Part shown: positions 8,401-17,032 of the stretch, piece after piece
Position numbering within the stretch: the stretch's first letter is position 1
Layout of the letters: each line of letters opens with the position of its first letter
Assembly: GCA_026710945.1 (NCBI GenBank)
Contig: JAPOQA010000041.1
Coordinates: forward strand, 1 to 64,000
Direction: 5' to 3'
From: Chloroflexota bacterium
GTDB lineage: Bacteria; Chloroflexota; UBA11872; VXOZ01
Length of the DNA: 64,000 nt
Notes under the pieces: generated by a model
Told to the model about the DNA's origin: nothing
Databases searched by the model: none
The model's input: the letters and a program-made list of their open reading frames with translations, nothing else
Program-made: the position numbers and the translations under genes

Positions 8401-10272
8401 ATGCGATGTATGAACCGGGTACGTCACGTAACTGGGGCGCTTGCCCTGGTTGCAATTCTATTCACCCAAGTGTCGATGCCTGTCAGTGCGCAGGAAGCGA
8501 CGACTTTTACATCGGCGGTGGTAACCAAGAACGTCTTCGTTGTCTCGGACGATGGCACGCTGAGGCACAATATCCCAAATCTTCAAGTCACGCGGAATGG
8601 TGCATCGCACAGCGTAAACTTCCTCGACCACTACAACGCGACCGGCGGGCTGACACGGTGGGGATTCCCGACCTCTGAGGTAGTAGAAGAAGAGATCGGA
8701 AACCTTTCCCAATACTACCAGCGCGGCGTGGTTGACTGGCATTGGCGTCCAGATCTCGGGCGCTATGAGATGGAGCGGCGCCTGGCATGGGACTTCTTTG
8801 GCGGCGGCTCCGGCGGCAGTGTCGACCTTGGGGTGGAGCTGGGACGCACTAACCCCCACCCCGGAGAGGTCGTGGGCCCGTGGGGCCATAAGGTCTCAGA
8901 CTTTTCGATCAGAGGCATCTATACCGGCTTCAAGAGTTTCTATGAATCGCTTGGAGGAGTAGATGCATTCGGCTTTCCCAAGACTGATGCCAGAATTGAT
9001 ACAAATGCGTCGGGGACGCTGCACATTCAATCAGCCTCACCCGGCTTTATTCGCCAGTATTTCCAGGCAGCAGTGTTGGAGTTTCACAGGGAAGACCCAG
9101 AGCCGGTCAAACTGCAGCTTCTCGGTGACAGTCTGCGCAATCTGAATTACCCGAACAATAGCTGGCGGACGTACACGGCATTCAATGCCGTATCTGCGCT
9201 CTCTCCGGGGCAGCAATACACTGTACCCCGTGTAGTTAAGGGGCATGACTCAGTGGGACGGCCGGTGGTTGTTGTGCCGACTGCCACGCCGAGGCCCGGG
9301 ACACCGGTTTCACCCACAGCCACGCCAATTCCTGGGGCCACGCCGGTACCTACGGTTACGCCTGTGCCGGCTCCCGTGGTACCTGCTGGCACGAGCGTCT
9401 GGTTCGGGACAGCAGACAAGGGCGTTTCTCACTTTGACGGCACCAACTGGGAAACGACGCGCTCCTTCAAAGATCCTCTCCCGAGCGACGAGATCAACGA
9501 TATCTTTATTGCCTCTGACGGGTCGAAGTGGTTTGCAACCCAGAACGGCTTGGGTTGGCTGCGTGGCGGTGCTTGGTTGCCTTTCAGAACGAGTTCGTCA
9601 GGCTTCGCCGCGAATGAGGTTACATCTGTGCACGTACTTGGTAGCCTGGTCTGGGTCGGCACGGACGGAGGCGGCGCTTCATTCGGTCGCATTACAGGTA
9701 GCACCGTAAGATGGGAGAAATTGGACAGGGACAACTCCAATATCCCGTCCGATGTCGTCCGAGACGTGCTGATAATAAACGAGCATCTCAACCGTGTGTG
9801 GCTGGCCACGGATAATGGCGCCGCGATATTCAATGACGGCACCTGGCAGATATTCCAGAACATCGATACCACGAGTCTGGCGGCTCATTCGGGCAATGTA
9901 TGGGTAGGCACGAACGGCCACGGTGTCAAAGTATACGATAGTGTGACTTGGACGGACTATACAACCACCAATTCTGCCATCGCCAGTGATACGATACGCC
10001 ATATTACCGTAGGCCCGGACGGAAGAGTCTGGCTGGCAACGCTAAACGGGGTCAGCGTGTACAATGGCGCCAACTGGGTGAATCACAACAGCTTTGCCTC
10101 GGGCATCACGAGCAACGACGTCTATGACATCGCCATAGACGCGGCGGGGCAAGTCTGGGTAGCCACCGATGCAGGCGCCAGCGTGTTGCTAACGAGCGGG
10201 ATCTGGCAGCCGTACCAGACCGCAAATTCTGACATTCATGACGATTCAATTCGTGCGGTAGCGGTGGAGTAA
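8401..10272 (+). CDS. Secreted LGFP-like/two-component-propeller repeat protein
   Basis: 623 residues from ATG 8401, which follows GAGGAG and opens a clear signal peptide ending near VSAQ; the in-frame ATG at 8317 adds a non-signal-like leader. Residues about 60-300 hold segments such as LTRWGFPTSE, YYQRGVVDWH and GGVDAFGFPKT, resembling LGFP-type repeats of exported cell-surface proteins. A low-complexity PTATP/PVPT linker (about 305-345) follows. The C-terminal half has repeats of the form VWFGT..GVSHFDGTNW and VWLATDNGAAIFNDGTW, typical of Reg_prop beta-propellers. No enzyme motif is visible. It is probably extracellular and surface-associated. Such domain mixes are common in Chloroflexota. 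Confidence 0.75.
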   Translation: MRCMNRVRHVTGALALVAILFTQVSMPVSAQEATTFTSAVVTKNVFVVSDDGTLRHNIPNLQVTRNGASHSVNFLDHYNATGGLTRWGFPTSEVVEEEIGNLSQYYQRGVVDWHWRPDLGRYEMERRLAWDFFGGGSGGSVDLGVELGRTNPHPGEVVGPWGHKVSDFSIRGIYTGFKSFYESLGGVDAFGFPKTDARIDTNASGTLHIQSASPGFIRQYFQAAVLEFHREDPEPVKLQLLGDSLRNLNYPNNSWRTYTAFNAVSALSPGQQYTVPRVVKGHDSVGRPVVVVPTATPRPGTPVSPTATPIPGATPVPTVTPVPAPVVPAGTSVWFGTADKGVSHFDGTNWETTRSFKDPLPSDEINDIFIASDGSKWFATQNGLGWLRGGAWLPFRTSSSGFAANEVTSVHVLGSLVWVGTDGGGASFGRITGSTVRWEKLDRDNSNIPSDVVRDVLIINEHLNRVWLATDNGAAIFNDGTWQIFQNIDTTSLAAHSGNVWVGTNGHGVKVYDSVTWTDYTTTNSAIASDTIRHITVGPDGRVWLATLNGVSVYNGANWVNHNSFASGITSNDVYDIAIDAAGQVWVATDAGASVLLTSGIWQPYQTANSDIHDDSIRAVAVE

Positions 10273-10324
10273 AGGCTGCCGGCCCGGATTGGCTGCAAGA
10301 AGTCCTAGCTGGAAAACGAACGAT

Positions 10325-10358
10325 GACCGCACCAGCGTGCATGAGCGCTGGTGCGGTC
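10325..10358 (+). terminator. Hairpin after the propeller gene
   Basis: A perfect 13-bp stem (GACCGCACCAGCG with CGCTGGTGCGGTC) with an 8-nt loop, 53 bp after the stop. No T tract follows, so it may be a factor-assisted terminator or an RNA-stabilising hairpin. Confidence 0.45.
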
Positions 10359-10520
10359 AAACGTTGTAGGGACGTTGACTATGGCTTCTAGCCTTCCAAG
10401 GCAATCATTGAGACTGGCTGAAACCGCTTCTTGTCTATGAGTGCCTGCGGTCACTTGCCGACCTCTGTGCTCGCGAGAGTGCAGGGCATCGCGCATGGCG
10501 GATTCTGCTAAGCTGAGAAT

Positions 10521-11189
10521 ATGCGAGATCCAATTCGACACGCCAAAGCGCTGGCGTTTGCGGTGGTTGTATTCCTGATCACCTCGTTCGCCTTGACGCA
10601 GGCCAATCCGCAGGTATTTCCCTTCATGCCGTATGTATGGCCGTACATTGCCGGCCGTTCCTTGACCTATACCGGTACGGAACTCGAGAGCGCCCCCGCT
10701 CCGCAGTTTGCCCTGCAGAATCAACACGGCGCAACGGTCTCCCTGGCGGACCAACAAGGTAGGGTGGTGCTGCTTACCTTTCTCGACCCTCTGTGCAGCG
10801 ACGACTGCCTACTCTTAACGCAGGAGATTGCCGCTGCCCAGCAGCAGTTGGGAGCAGATTCAGATGGACTATTGGTACTGGCAATAAACGTCAATCCTGC
10901 GGAGCAGACGCCGGACGCAATGCAGACGTTTCTCCAAAGCCAGGGGCTTGAACAGAATCTCTCCTGGCATTTTCTGAGCGGAGAGTGGGATGCAATTGCA
11001 GAATTAGTAGCTGGGTACTACGTGTCAGCGGGTGAGCCGAAACCGAGCAAGCCGGGCGAGGTGGTTCATCAGAACGTGGTGTTTCTCATCGATCCCCGCG
11101 GCGAGTTGCGCGTGTTGATCACCTATCCCACGCCGGTGGGTGCAGCGCTACAGGACGTCATCGTGGAACGCGTGCGGCAACTACAATAG
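10521..11189 (+). CDS. SCO1/SenC-like redoxin
   Basis: 222 residues: an N-terminal anchor (about 9-27) and a thioredoxin-like domain. C92-SDD-C96 is the CxxxC copper-binding pair of SCO proteins, and a His in VVHQNVVFLID (about 186) fits the third ligand. SCO proteins deliver copper to cytochrome oxidase CuA or reduce thiols in its assembly. The gene sits 1.5 kb upstream of the ccm cluster, consistent with respiratory assembly. It is convergent with the next gene and overlaps it by 9 bp. Confidence 0.85.
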   Translation: MRDPIRHAKALAFAVVVFLITSFALTQANPQVFPFMPYVWPYIAGRSLTYTGTELESAPAPQFALQNQHGATVSLADQQGRVVLLTFLDPLCSDDCLLLTQEIAAAQQQLGADSDGLLVLAINVNPAEQTPDAMQTFLQSQGLEQNLSWHFLSGEWDAIAELVAGYYVSAGEPKPSKPGEVVHQNVVFLIDPRGELRVLITYPTPVGAALQDVIVERVRQLQ

Positions 11190-12176
11190 CCGCTCTATAT
11201 GCTCCACCACATACTGTGGCTGCGGCTCGTCTTCCTTGCCGCAGGAGCTTGGGAACGTGAGCATTTGCTCGGCTGCTTCGCGCACGCTGACCCTGTACGA
11301 TCCTGCGCGCGAGGAATCGGGCAACGTGTAAGACAGCGTCACATTGGCCCTGTTGTCGTCCTCGTCGCTCACGGCCACTTCACTCTTTACACGGTACGCA
11401 GTCCACGGCCAATCCTCGGCCATCAAAACTGCATGCTCGGCGGTCTGTTCCAGCGGCGACAGCCGTCCCCAGCCCCGATACTGCCGGTCAAGCGCAGCAA
11501 ACGATCCTTTGCGCGCCACAAGATTGGGTAGGGAATCGGCGGTAATGTAGGCATAATAGCGGCCCTCCGGTAAGTCGAGCAGCGTCGGCGCCATGCGGTG
11601 CCCGCCAAGATGGCTGCACCGCCAGACGCGCAGGCCTTCCGGCTGTGCGCGGGCATAGACTTCGCGGAGCTCGCGGTAGATGTTAAAGCCGAAGGTGGCG
11701 CAACAGCGGTCGCGGCTGCCGTGGTTGCACACGAACACCTCACGGATGCCCCCGGTGTCTTGCTCGTACGCGGCAAAGCGCTGCAAATCATCCTGCCCAT
11801 ACAGCAGCGCCTCCACGAGCGCCGGGAGCTGCGCCGGAGGGACAAGGAACTCTTGCTTAGCGTAAACAGGCGATTGTTCATCGGAATGCGTGAAGTAGAA
11901 CAGGCGGGTGAGTCCGGCTTGCGAGTACTCGGGATCCGGCATCAGGCCGGTTACGCGGGGTTCGATACCGTCCTCGGCGGCGCGAGCGAGTACAGCTCCC
12001 ACTGCTGCGGGAAAGGTCGCCGAATCCGTTACTTCACGCGCCCACGGCACCTCGCACTCTAATGCCACGTGCGCAAGGTAGGTCGGCGCGGTGCCAACCG
12101 GATGGAATCCGGCTGCCCGCGCTACGCGCGAACAGAATCCTGTGACTGTAGATACTCCCACCGTACTCCCTTTCAC
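11181..12176 (-). CDS. Sucrase/ferredoxin-like (Suc_Fer) protein
   Basis: 331 residues, GTG start at 12176; a second GTG at 12161 follows AAAGGGAG closely, so the start is uncertain by 5 codons. VCNHGSRDRCCATFG (about residues 152-166) and RCSHLGGHRMAPTLLDLP (about 187-204) are the cysteine/histidine pattern of the thioredoxin-like [2Fe-2S] Suc_Fer family. Family members are poorly characterised, probably electron carriers. It converges on the SCO-like gene. Confidence 0.8.
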   Translation of the reverse strand: MKGSTVGVSTVTGFCSRVARAAGFHPVGTAPTYLAHVALECEVPWAREVTDSATFPAAVGAVLARAAEDGIEPRVTGLMPDPEYSQAGLTRLFYFTHSDEQSPVYAKQEFLVPPAQLPALVEALLYGQDDLQRFAAYEQDTGGIREVFVCNHGSRDRCCATFGFNIYRELREVYARAQPEGLRVWRCSHLGGHRMAPTLLDLPEGRYYAYITADSLPNLVARKGSFAALDRQYRGWGRLSPLEQTAEHAVLMAEDWPWTAYRVKSEVAVSDEDDNRANVTLSYTLPDSSRAGSYRVSVREAAEQMLTFPSSCGKEDEPQPQYVVEHIERLL

Positions 12177-12229
12177 GGCTCGCTCTGCGCAGGATTGCGA
12201 GCCAAAGTCGTAGCGCGGGGGCTTGTCCC

Positions 12230-12549
12230 CCGCCTCTTGGCAGGTAAGTTGCCCAGAGACATGGCACAGGTTGCAAACCTGTGCTACCGTCCCCCGCCTC
12301 TTGGCAGGGAATGTGCCCGGAGAAACGGCACAGGTTGCAAACCTGTGCTACCGTCCTCCGCCTCTTGGCAGGGAATGTGCCCGGAGACATGCCACAGGTT
12401 GCAAACCTGTGCTACCGTCCTCCGCCTCATCGCAGGTAAGTTGCCCGGAGATACGGCACAGGTTGCAAACCTGTGCTACCGTCCCCCGCCTCATCGCAGG
12501 TAAGTTGCCCGGAGACACTGCACAGGTTACAAACCTGCGCTACCGTCAC
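12230..12549. repeat. 64-bp tandem repeat array, five copies
   Basis: Units begin with CCGCCTC at 12230, 12294, 12358, 12422 and 12486, exactly 64 bp apart. Each contains a family D hairpin (CACAGGTT-GCA-AACCTGTG) followed by GCTACCGTC. Copies differ at a few positions (CTTGGCAGG or CATCGCAGG). A family F palindrome (GCGGGGGCTTGTCCCCCGC) abuts the left end. There is no gene in 12177-12721. Confidence 0.92.
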
Positions 12550-12663
12550 CCCTGTTCATCAGGACAACCGTGTCGAACTACGCGCGTATCTCCGTCCGCA
12601 CGCGACCGTCGTCATCACCTCGCCCGGATTGTCGTCTCGCGTACACATCCCGCCGGTTCACCA

Positions 12664-12672
12664 TGCTACACT
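12664..12672 (+). promoter_or_regulatory. Candidate extended -10 element before the ccm cluster
   Basis: TGCTACACT fits TGnTAnnnT and lies 50 bp before the GTG of the CopD-like gene. No convincing -35 element is seen. Confidence 0.3.
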
Positions 12673-12721
12673 AGCAAGGAATTGAGCCTGGGGCAACGCG
12701 GTACCGAGGATAGCGCCAAGT

Positions 12722-13228
12722 GTGAGCACGTTAGACTTTCTCCGTGTTGCACTGCGTTGGGTGCATCTGTCCGCGGCGGTGGTCTGGATTGGTGGAACGT
12801 TCTTCTACCTATTGGCGATTCGGCCCGCGGTGGACACAGCGGAGAAGGCCGCCGGCTGGGGAAAGATCCGCCAAGGGGTGGAGTGGCAGTTCCATGAGAT
12901 CGTGCAAGTTTGCATCTGGACGTTCTTCATTTCCGGCGCCATCCTGACGTACGACCGGCTGACGTCGGTGAATCCAGGCCTGGATTACATTGCCGTCCTG
13001 GTGCTTAAGGTACTATTGGTAGTGTGGATGGTATACGTTTCCGGTGGGCTGCGGCGGTCGGGAGATCGCAAACCGATTGGCGCGCAGCGGCAAGAGGGAG
13101 CGGCCGTACCGGGCATCCGCCAGCGCATGCGCTCGCCGGTTGTGCAGGTTGCGATTGCCGGTAGTGTGGTGCTCTTGTTGGCCGATCTGCTCAAGGTAAT
13201 TGCGGAAAACGCGATACGCTCGTTGTAA
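12722..13228 (+). CDS. CopD-like integral membrane protein
   Basis: 168 residues, GTG start, with four hydrophobic helices. The N-terminal LRWVHLSAAVVWIGGTFFYLL (about residues 10-30) has the His and Trp pattern of the CopD/DUF2269 family, and FHEIVQVCIWTFFISG follows. Members are often placed with respiratory or copper genes and may bind heme or copper. It opens the cytochrome c maturation cluster, 20 bp upstream of ccmE, and is probably co-transcribed. Confidence 0.7.
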   Translation: MSTLDFLRVALRWVHLSAAVVWIGGTFFYLLAIRPAVDTAEKAAGWGKIRQGVEWQFHEIVQVCIWTFFISGAILTYDRLTSVNPGLDYIAVLVLKVLLVVWMVYVSGGLRRSGDRKPIGAQRQEGAAVPGIRQRMRSPVVQVAIAGSVVLLLADLLKVIAENAIRSL

Positions 13229-13248
13229 GCTGGAGGAAGCCGAACCAA

Positions 13249-13710
13249 ATGGCAAAAGAGGCGGCGTTGCCACGTGCCGGCGGGAGTAGCCGGCGAGTCT
13301 TCGACATCAAGATCCTCGTGGGTGGCATCATCATCCTGTTGGCGGTCGCTTACCTGATTGTGGCCGCATTGCCCTCCGGCACGGCGTACTACATCACGGT
13401 GAGCGAGTTGGCAGAGATGGGCGCGGAGGCGCAAACTCAGCAGACACGAGTCTCCGGCAATGTGGTTCCCGGTACCATCGAACGCAGCGCCGAAACTCAG
13501 GACGTGCGCTTCCAAGTCGAGGACACGAGCGGAAAACTGACTGTCGTGTACAGCGGGGTTGTCCCCGACATTTTTGGCGATCATGCTCAGGTCGTGGTCG
13601 AAGGCAAACAGGGACTGGATGGCGTCTATCATGCCCACACGCTGCTGGCAAAGTGCCCGTCGCGGTTCGAGGAGGCGCCTGCAAGCGGCGGTGATTACAC
13701 ATCATCTTGA
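13249..13710 (+). CDS. ccmE: Cytochrome c maturation heme chaperone CcmE
   Basis: 153 residues: one N-terminal anchor (about 22-41), then an OB-fold domain with VSGNVVPGTIER and DVRFQVEDTSGKLTVVYSG. CcmE carries heme covalently from CcmC to CcmF on the outer membrane face. The heme-binding motif, HxxxY in proteobacteria, is C136-PSR-F140 here (LLAKCPSRFEE). Cys variants (CxxxY) are known in some lineages; the final Phe in place of Tyr is a further change. Its place before ccmF supports the assignment. Confidence 0.92.
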   Translation: MAKEAALPRAGGSSRRVFDIKILVGGIIILLAVAYLIVAALPSGTAYYITVSELAEMGAEAQTQQTRVSGNVVPGTIERSAETQDVRFQVEDTSGKLTVVYSGVVPDIFGDHAQVVVEGKQGLDGVYHAHTLLAKCPSRFEEAPASGGDYTSS

Positions 13711-13986
13711 TTGCGTGCTACCCGGGTATTGGCAGGATACGTATGCTCGCTTGCTGGCCGCTGTGCCGGTCGAACGAAAGTGACGACATGGCCGCTCATC
13801 CTCGCAGGTGGGATGGGCGGTATCTTTGTGCTCCGGCAGGCTACTCTGGGCTCGGTCAGGGGGCATGAGTCTTGGCGGCGTCCCCGCCATGCGACGGCAT
13901 GGGACTTGCAGAAAATACCTTGCCACTGCGTGTCGTAGGCGCTGTATTGGCTCTGAGTGTACTGAGTGGCGAGGGAGAAAGACGTG

Positions 13987-14314
13987 ATGATACTGGCGAC
14001 AACGGAAGACGTACCATGCAGGCGAATCGTTGCCGTGAAGGTCGCGTGTAGGGTAACATCATGCGGTCGCGGCGCGTTGGACGTGACATAATGGCGGACT
14101 TTCGTAACATTGTCGGCGGCGAAATCGCCGAATACACGCGGCTCATGGCGGAGCCGCGCAAGCTGGCCGCAGATCGGATGGTGGCCGAGGCAACGGACAT
14201 GGGCGCAAATGCAGTGATTGGCGTCCGGTTCGTGACTTCCACGGTAATGTCGGGCGCGTCCGAATTGGTGGGGTACGGTACGGCACGGCAGTCGCCGTCG
14301 AGGACGAGGAGTAA
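13987..14314 (+). pseudogene. ybjQ: Broken YbjQ/UPF0145 heavy-metal-binding-domain gene
   Basis: From ATG 13987 (GGAG upstream) the first frame reads ILATTEDVPCRRIVAVK. The downstream frame reads MRSRRVGRDIMADFRNIVGGEI (14061 onward) and then ANAVIGVRF. A third frame ends YGTAVAVEDEE-stop at 14314. A one-base loss in the G run near 14050 and a 5-bp duplication (TACGG at 14274-14278 and 14279-14283) explain both shifts. Restoring them gives a normal YbjQ protein of about 107 residues. Two independent lesions favour real decay over a sequencing error. It lies between ccmE and ccmF and is not part of heme delivery. Confidence 0.85.
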
Positions 14315-14419
14315 GGAAATCCTTCCGGCCAACGGAGTCAACAACATGGGCTTCCAAGCCGCCGGCAAGCAGTTGGCGTACATGCGAGATAGCAGGCTGA
14401 AGCACTCAAAACCATCGCA

Positions 14420-16417
14420 ATGACCGCAAGTATCGGAACATCGCTACTCTTCATTTCCTTCTTGGCGGCGCTTTACAGCGCCTTCGCCGCTGTGCTGGGG
14501 GCACGGCTGCGCATACCGGAGTTGGTAGCCAGCGCGCGCAACGCTGTGGTTGCCGTCGCCGTCTTGGTGGCGCTTGCCGCGCTCACCCTCATGTACGCGT
14601 TTGTTACCCACGACTTCAGCCTGAAGTACGTAGTTGCCCAGTCAACACGGTCACAGCCATGGGCGTATCTTTTCAGCGGGTTCTACGGAGGCCAGGCCGG
14701 CTCGTTGCTCTACTGGTCGCTCACGCTGGCGTTGCTCTCGTCAGTTGTCGTACTGCTTCACTTTCGCACCGACCGTCAGCTTATCCCATACGTCATAGCT
14801 ACGCTCATGATCATCGAGTCGTTCTTTCTCGTCGTGCTCAACTTCATTTCGTCGCCGTTCGAGACCGTGTCGCCCGTGCCGCCCGACGGCCGCGGCCTCA
14901 ATCCACTCTTGCAGGACCCAGGCATGCTTGTGCACCCGCCCATGCTGCTTGCCGGGTATATGAGCGTATCAATCCCCTTTGCTTTTGCGATTGCCGCGTT
15001 GATTACCGGCCGGGTGGACAGTCGCTGGCTCCAGGCGACCCGGCGTTGGGCGTTGCTCGCCTGGCTCTTTTTGTCGCTGGGCAACCTGCTGGGCGCGTGG
15101 TGGGCTTATCACGTCCTCGGCTGGGGCGGTTACTGGGGCTGGGACCCCGTGGAGAACGCCGCGATCATGCCCTGGTTTGCCATGTCGGCCTACGTGCACT
15201 CGGTGCTGGTGCAAGAACGGCGCGGCATGCTCAAGGTCTGGAACATGGTGCTCATCATCGTGGCCTTCAACCTCGCCATTTTCGGCACATTTGTCGTGCG
15301 GAGCGGGATTCTGTCCTCCGTTCACTCGTTTGCGGTGTCCGAAATCGGCCCGTACTTCTTTGGATTCCTGGCAGTGAGTCTCATCGTCTCGCTCACGCTG
15401 CTCATGCTGCGCCTCCCGCAACTGCGGGACGAGCACAATTTCGACTCCATGCTGTCGCGCGAAGCGACGTTCCTCTTCAACAATCTGCTCTTCGTTTCAA
15501 TCATTCTCGTCACGTTTCTCGGCGTCATCTTCCCCCTGCTCTCGGAAGCAATCCAGGGGAGGAAAATCAACGTCGGCGCGCCCTTCTACCAGCAAGTCAA
15601 CGGGCCGCTATTGCTGGCCGTGGTCGCGCTCATGGGCTTGGGCATGCTTGTGCCGTGGCGGCGCGGCGCGGCGCGGGCTCTCATGCGCGGATTGCGCATA
15701 ACGCTGGCCGTCTCTGCGCTGATTACGGTTGTTGCCATAGTGCTTGGGGCGCGCTCGCCCTGGACGATACTGAGTGTCGCCGCCTGCACCTTTGCCTTTG
15801 TAGTCGCCTTGCGGGAGTTTCATCGCACGGCCCTCGCCCTCATGCGCGCCCAGCAGACGATGTACCCTGCCGCATTGCTCGCGGTCTTTCGCTATAATCG
15901 CCGCCGTTACGGCGGGTACCTCGTCCACGTCGGGGTGGCGATAATGGGGATCGCAATTATTGGCTCCTCATTCTTTCAGACGGAGCGCTCCGTGAGTTTG
16001 CGCCCGGGCCAGAATGTGCAAGTCGGGCAATACACCGTGGCGTATCAAGGACTCACGACGTGGAGCGAACCGGGCAAGCAGCGTACAATCGCTTCGATGC
16101 TCGTGCGCAATGCCAGCCAGTCGTTTGAAGTAGCGCCTCAGAAAGTCGTTTATGAAAACTGGGAAGACCAGCCAATTAGCGAGGTAGTGATCAAGACCGT
16201 CTATCCGCAACTTGACGACGTGTACATCGTGATGGCGGCCTACGGTGAAGACGGCGCGGCGAGTTTCCACATTTTCGTAAACCCCCTGGTAGCGTTCCTC
16301 TGGCTGGGCGGTGCGCTCCTCGTCATTGGCGGTTTAATTTCCTGGTGGCCGGAGCCTGCGCCCCTGCGCGTTGACGTGCGCAGCGGCCGCTTGGCGCCGG
16401 GCACGGTGCCGCCTTAA
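14420..16417 (+). CDS. ccmF: Heme lyase component CcmF
   Basis: 665 residues with about 14-15 hydrophobic helices. The tryptophan-rich WWD segment (GWGGYWGWDPVENA, about 234-247) binds heme, and PDGRGLNPLLQDPGMLVHPP (about 155-174) is the conserved loop of the family. The C-terminal periplasmic part (about 520-620) precedes a last helix. CcmF takes heme from CcmE and, with CcmH, attaches it to apocytochrome c. The ATG overlaps the end of the decayed ybjQ reading frame. The next gene follows after 12 bp. Confidence 0.95.
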   Translation: MTASIGTSLLFISFLAALYSAFAAVLGARLRIPELVASARNAVVAVAVLVALAALTLMYAFVTHDFSLKYVVAQSTRSQPWAYLFSGFYGGQAGSLLYWSLTLALLSSVVVLLHFRTDRQLIPYVIATLMIIESFFLVVLNFISSPFETVSPVPPDGRGLNPLLQDPGMLVHPPMLLAGYMSVSIPFAFAIAALITGRVDSRWLQATRRWALLAWLFLSLGNLLGAWWAYHVLGWGGYWGWDPVENAAIMPWFAMSAYVHSVLVQERRGMLKVWNMVLIIVAFNLAIFGTFVVRSGILSSVHSFAVSEIGPYFFGFLAVSLIVSLTLLMLRLPQLRDEHNFDSMLSREATFLFNNLLFVSIILVTFLGVIFPLLSEAIQGRKINVGAPFYQQVNGPLLLAVVALMGLGMLVPWRRGAARALMRGLRITLAVSALITVVAIVLGARSPWTILSVAACTFAFVVALREFHRTALALMRAQQTMYPAALLAVFRYNRRRYGGYLVHVGVAIMGIAIIGSSFFQTERSVSLRPGQNVQVGQYTVAYQGLTTWSEPGKQRTIASMLVRNASQSFEVAPQKVVYENWEDQPISEVVIKTVYPQLDDVYIVMAAYGEDGAASFHIFVNPLVAFLWLGGALLVIGGLISWWPEPAPLRVDVRSGRLAPGTVPP

Positions 16418-16429
16418 GGAGCCACCGGG

Positions 16430-17032
16430 ATGAAGAGAATTGACTTGGTAGGAATACCCATGATCAGACGAGATTCATCCGGCGGCGATGAATCTCCTCG
16501 TACACAATTGTGGCTTGTGAAGCCGCGCACATTGTCTGTGACATTTCGCACAGCCTTGCTCTGTGCAGCGCTCTTGCTCAATTTTGTTCCTGCCGCAGCG
16601 GGAGCGGCGAGTATCGACGAGCAGACCGTGACCATTGCCAAGCAGCTCAAGTGCCCGGTTTGCCAGAATGTGCCGGTAGCGTACTCTCAAGCACAATTGG
16701 CAGGAGAGATGCGGCAAGTGATTCGCGAGAAACTGGCGCAAGGCGAGAGTGAGGACGCCATCATCCAGTACTTTGTCGACCGCTATGGCGAGGACGTGCT
16801 GCTTGAGCCGCGCCGGGAGGGCTTTAGTCTCTGGCTGTGGATATCCTCTATCGGCGTACTGCTCTTTGGCGCCGCCGTCGCTGGCGCCGTGCTTTGGAAT
16901 TGGAGCCAAACCCGGCCTGCATCTTCCACCGGTACATTAGCTCCTACCGACCATTCGCAAACACCCTCCAGCAGGTTGGAGCAAGTCTTCGAGGATGAGT
17001 TTGCGCGCTACAAGCAGGACAAGCGCACATGA
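16430..17032 (+). CDS. ccmH: Cytochrome c maturation thioredoxin-like protein CcmH
   Basis: 200 residues. A signal/anchor at about 39-60 precedes KQLKCPVCQN (C75, C78), the LRCxxC motif that reduces apocytochrome disulfides before heme attachment. A second helix (about 138-160) follows the FVDRYGEDVLLEP segment. The C-terminal tail is cytoplasmic and low-complexity. A second in-frame ATG at 16460 could be the real start, because the first 11 residues are not conserved-looking. It overlaps the next gene by 4 bp (ATGA). Confidence 0.93.
   Translation: MKRIDLVGIPMIRRDSSGGDESPRTQLWLVKPRTLSVTFRTALLCAALLLNFVPAAAGAASIDEQTVTIAKQLKCPVCQNVPVAYSQAQLAGEMRQVIREKLAQGESEDAIIQYFVDRYGEDVLLEPRREGFSLWLWISSIGVLLFGAAVAGAVLWNWSQTRPASSTGTLAPTDHSQTPSSRLEQVFEDEFARYKQDKRT

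Noticed and set aside
12230-12549. CRISPR array or tRNA cluster
   Set aside because: The whole 64-bp unit repeats, so there are no spacers. The T-arm-like hairpins are not followed or preceded by D-arm, anticodon-arm and acceptor sequences of a tRNA.
13695-14405. 236-residue minus-strand ORF between ccmE and ccmF
   Set aside because: It is antisense to the ybjQ remnant, whose three frames rebuild a known protein family.
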